In this document: piece after piece, positions 6,429 through 8,127 of the stretch
How the letters are laid out: every line of letters begins with the position of its first letter
Position numbering within the stretch: position 1 is the first letter of the stretch
Assembly: GCA_022704885.1 (NCBI GenBank)
Contig: JAKJFO010000117.1
Span: forward strand, 1 to 8,127
DNA length: 8,127 bases
Direction of reading: 5' to 3'
From: Candidatus Rifleibacteriota bacterium
Lineage (GTDB): Bacteria; Riflebacteria; Ozemobacteria; Ozemobacterales; Ozemobacteraceae
Translations under genes and position numbers: made by a program
Notes under the pieces: model-generated
Database searches by the model: none
Told to the model about the DNA's origin: nothing
The model's input: the letters and a program-made list of their open reading frames with translations, nothing else

Positions 6429-6444
6429 AGCAAATAGCATGCCA
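6429..6444 (-). promoter_or_regulatory. Sigma-54 (RpoN) -24/-12 promoter for the small exported-protein unit
   Basis: The minus strand reads TGGCATGCTATTTGCT, matching TGGCAC-N5-TTGCW at every defined position except the sixth, with exact GG-N10-GC spacing. The predicted start near 6418 gives a 29-base leader that holds the GGAG ribosome binding site, so the geometry fits well. No good -35/-10 pair was seen; a TTGCTT/TATCAC pair with a 17-base spacer overlaps but is weaker. RpoN promoters need an enhancer-binding activator, whose site would lie toward 6500-6613; I could not identify one. Confidence 0.5.
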
Positions 6445-6613
6445 CGTTGAAAATGCTGATGCTAACGAAGGTACCCCGCCCGCCCCTTTTGCTTTCGCCA
6501 GATTTTTGTCACTTACCTGCTGAAGTTTTTTGAACATGGCAGCAATCCACCCTCCTGTGGTAAGTTATAGCAATGGTGCTCGCCATCGTAATCGAAAGTG
6601 AAAGGATGCAGTC

Positions 6614-8071
6614 ATGACCAGGCCAGCAGATATAGGACTGATCGGTCTCGCGGTAATGGGGGAAAATCTCGTTCTCAACATGGAAAGCAAAGGCTTTCGC
6701 GTTGCCTGCTTCAATCGCAGTGTTGAAAAGGTCGATGCCTTTCTGGCCGGCCGCGGCAAGGACCGCAATCTCATCGGCTGCCACAGCCTCGAAGAACTTG
6801 TCAGCAGCCTGTCACAGCCACGCAAGATCATGATGATGGTACGTGCCGGTAAACCCGTCGATGACCTGATGAACGCTCTGACACCTCTTCTGTCAGCCGG
6901 CGACGTGCTTATCGACGGCGGCAACAGCCATTATCCTGATACCGTACGACGATGCCAGACTGCCGCAGAACGCGGCGTTCTTTTCGTCGGTGCCGGCGTA
7001 TCAGGCGGCGAAGAAGGAGCGCTCAACGGCCCTTCTCTCATGCCGGGTGGAGCAGTTGAAGCCTGGCCTCTGATCAAACCGGTTTTTCAGGCGATTGCCG
7101 CCAAAGTTGCTGACAACCAGCCCTGCTGCGAATGGATCGGCCCCGACGGGTCGGGGCATTTCGTCAAAATGGTGCATAATGGCATAGAATACGGTGACAT
7201 ACAGCTGGTAAGCGAAGCCTATCACCTCATGTCACAGGGGCTCGGCATGACAGCAAAAGATATGCAACCAATATTCGAGAGCTGGAACAAAGGTATTCTC
7301 GACTCTTATCTCATCGAAATCACCGCTGACATCCTTGGCAAAACCGACCCTGCTACCGGGCACCCGGTCGTCGATATCATTCTTGATACGGCCGGTCAGA
7401 AAGGCACCGGCAAATGGACATCACAGGTCGGTCTTGACCTCGGGGTCGCGATTCCGCAGATAGCCGAAGCCGTTTTCGCCCGCAGCATCTCGGCGATAAA
7501 AGACGAAAGAATTGCTGCCAGCAGCGTATTAAAAGGGCCTCGTGGCGGATTCATCGGTGACCGCGATGAATTCATCAAACAGTTACACGACGCCGTTTAT
7601 GCTGCAAAAATATGCTCTTACGCCCAGGGCTTTCAGCTGCTGCGCGCCGCATCACAAGAGTATAACTGGCATCTGAACTTCGGCGAAATCGCGCTGATGT
7701 GGCGTGGTGGCTGCATAATCAGAGCACGCTTTCTCGACGATATCAAAAAAGCGTTCGTCGCCCGGCCCGATCTGCCAAATCTGCTGCTGGCACCGTTCTT
7801 TAACGAAGCCCTCGCGGTCGCCCAGACTGCCTGGCGTCATGTCGTTAAAACCGCTGTCGACATGGGAATACCGGTTCCGGCCATGAACACCGCCCTCACC
7901 TATTACGATGGCTACCGTTGCGCCAGATTGCCGGCTAACCTGCTGCAGGCAATGCGCGACTACTTCGGTGCACATACCTACGAACGTATCGACCGGCCGC
8001 GCGGCGAATTCTTCCACACCAACTGGACCGGCAAAGGTGGCGACACTTCTTCGACCAGCTACAACGCTTAA
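6614..8071 (+). CDS. gnd: 6-phosphogluconate dehydrogenase, decarboxylating
   Basis: A 485-residue cytoplasmic enzyme of the oxidative pentose phosphate pathway: 6-phosphogluconate + NADP+ gives ribulose 5-phosphate + CO2 + NADPH. The N-terminal Rossmann fold has GLAVMG (11-16) and the cofactor-specificity region NRS (34-36) of NADP enzymes. DGGNSHYPDT (101-110), GVSGGEEGA (128-136) and GSGHFVKMVHNGIEY (179-193) line the active site, with Lys185, Asn189 and Glu192 matching the catalytic Lys183/Asn187/Glu190 of the sheep enzyme. GQKGTGKWT and the all-alpha C-terminal domain follow. The end, HTNWTGKGGDTSSTSYNA, is the long tail also found in animal enzymes and many bacteria but absent from the shorter E. 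coli protein. AAGGA (6602-6606) lies 7 bases before the ATG. It is transcribed alone, divergent from the small exported-protein unit, and closed by a terminator. I found no convincing promoter for it. Confidence 0.97.
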   Translation: MTRPADIGLIGLAVMGENLVLNMESKGFRVACFNRSVEKVDAFLAGRGKDRNLIGCHSLEELVSSLSQPRKIMMMVRAGKPVDDLMNALTPLLSAGDVLIDGGNSHYPDTVRRCQTAAERGVLFVGAGVSGGEEGALNGPSLMPGGAVEAWPLIKPVFQAIAAKVADNQPCCEWIGPDGSGHFVKMVHNGIEYGDIQLVSEAYHLMSQGLGMTAKDMQPIFESWNKGILDSYLIEITADILGKTDPATGHPVVDIILDTAGQKGTGKWTSQVGLDLGVAIPQIAEAVFARSISAIKDERIAASSVLKGPRGGFIGDRDEFIKQLHDAVYAAKICSYAQGFQLLRAASQEYNWHLNFGEIALMWRGGCIIRARFLDDIKKAFVARPDLPNLLLAPFFNEALAVAQTAWRHVVKTAVDMGIPVPAMNTALTYYDGYRCARLPANLLQAMRDYFGAHTYERIDRPRGEFFHTNWTGKGGDTSSTSYNA

Positions 8072-8078
8072 AAAAAAC

Positions 8079-8109
8079 GCCCCGGCGGATGCAGCCAGGG
8101 CAGCTTTTT
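8079..8109 (+). terminator. Intrinsic terminator of gnd
   Basis: GCCCCGGC (8079-8086) pairs with GCCAGGGC (8094-8101), with one C-A mismatch and a 7-base loop, followed shortly by TTTTT (8105-8109). It begins 7 bases after the stop codon. An A-run before the stem means weaker termination from the opposite strand is possible. Confidence 0.75.
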
Positions 8110-8127
8110 AATCTGAATTTCAGGGGT

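Noticed and set aside
6256..6537. Minus-strand 93-codon frame beginning MFKKLQQ
   Set aside because: It runs out of frame through the 128-residue exported protein, which has a real signal peptide and ribosome binding site, and it crosses the sigma-54-like promoter.
1..8127. CRISPR arrays, insertion sequences, tRNA/rRNA genes or prophage ends
   Set aside because: No repeated spacers, transposase-like proteins, terminal inverted repeats or RNA gene signatures were seen on either strand.

Overview
The window looks like chromosomal DNA from a Gram-negative-type (diderm) bacterium. It has Sec signal peptides followed by periplasm-type domains, strong Shine-Dalgarno sequences, TadE/TadG-type pseudopilin genes and sigma-54-like promoters. 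I cannot name the species. One domain recalls proteins common in Bacteroidetes, but the bacterial -35/-10 and GGAGG signals fit other phyla better, and a poorly sampled diderm phylum is possible. There is no sign of phage, insertion sequence, CRISPR, tRNA or rRNA.

Layout. (A) 1-2390, minus strand: a two-gene TadE/TadG-type unit. A 149-residue TadE-like pseudopilin is followed after 57 bases by a long TadG-like protein that runs off the left edge (627 residues visible). The second protein is the most unusual item. Its TadG-type membrane anchor is joined to a large exported domain resembling the family annotated (probably wrongly) as 'asparagine synthetase B' in Bacteroidetes, and that domain is interrupted by an eight-cysteine segment. 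(B) 2391-2717: a 327-base non-coding stretch with a sigma-54-like site, a short palindrome and a hairpin. (C) 2718-5448, minus strand: a Na+/phosphate cotransporter with an N-terminal exported beta-rich domain and a C-terminal PhoU-like domain, followed 10 bases later by a small SAM-dependent methyltransferase. A good sigma-70 promoter lies just upstream (5487-5514). (D) 5654-6444, minus strand: two small exported proteins of unknown function (128 aa with four cysteines; 80 aa, very Asp-rich). They are preceded by a convincing sigma-54-type -24/-12 site and followed by a strong intrinsic terminator. (E) 6614-8109, plus strand: a complete 6-phosphogluconate dehydrogenase (gnd) with its own terminator.

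The housekeeping genes (gnd, phosphate transporter) and the surface or exported genes (A, D) appear to be separate transcription units. Units A and D both carry GG-N10-GC promoters and encode envelope or secreted products. They could share an enhancer-binding-protein-controlled programme, but this is inference. Codon use in the TadG-like gene (many AGA/AGG) differs from gnd (mostly CGN), which fits an accessory origin for unit A.
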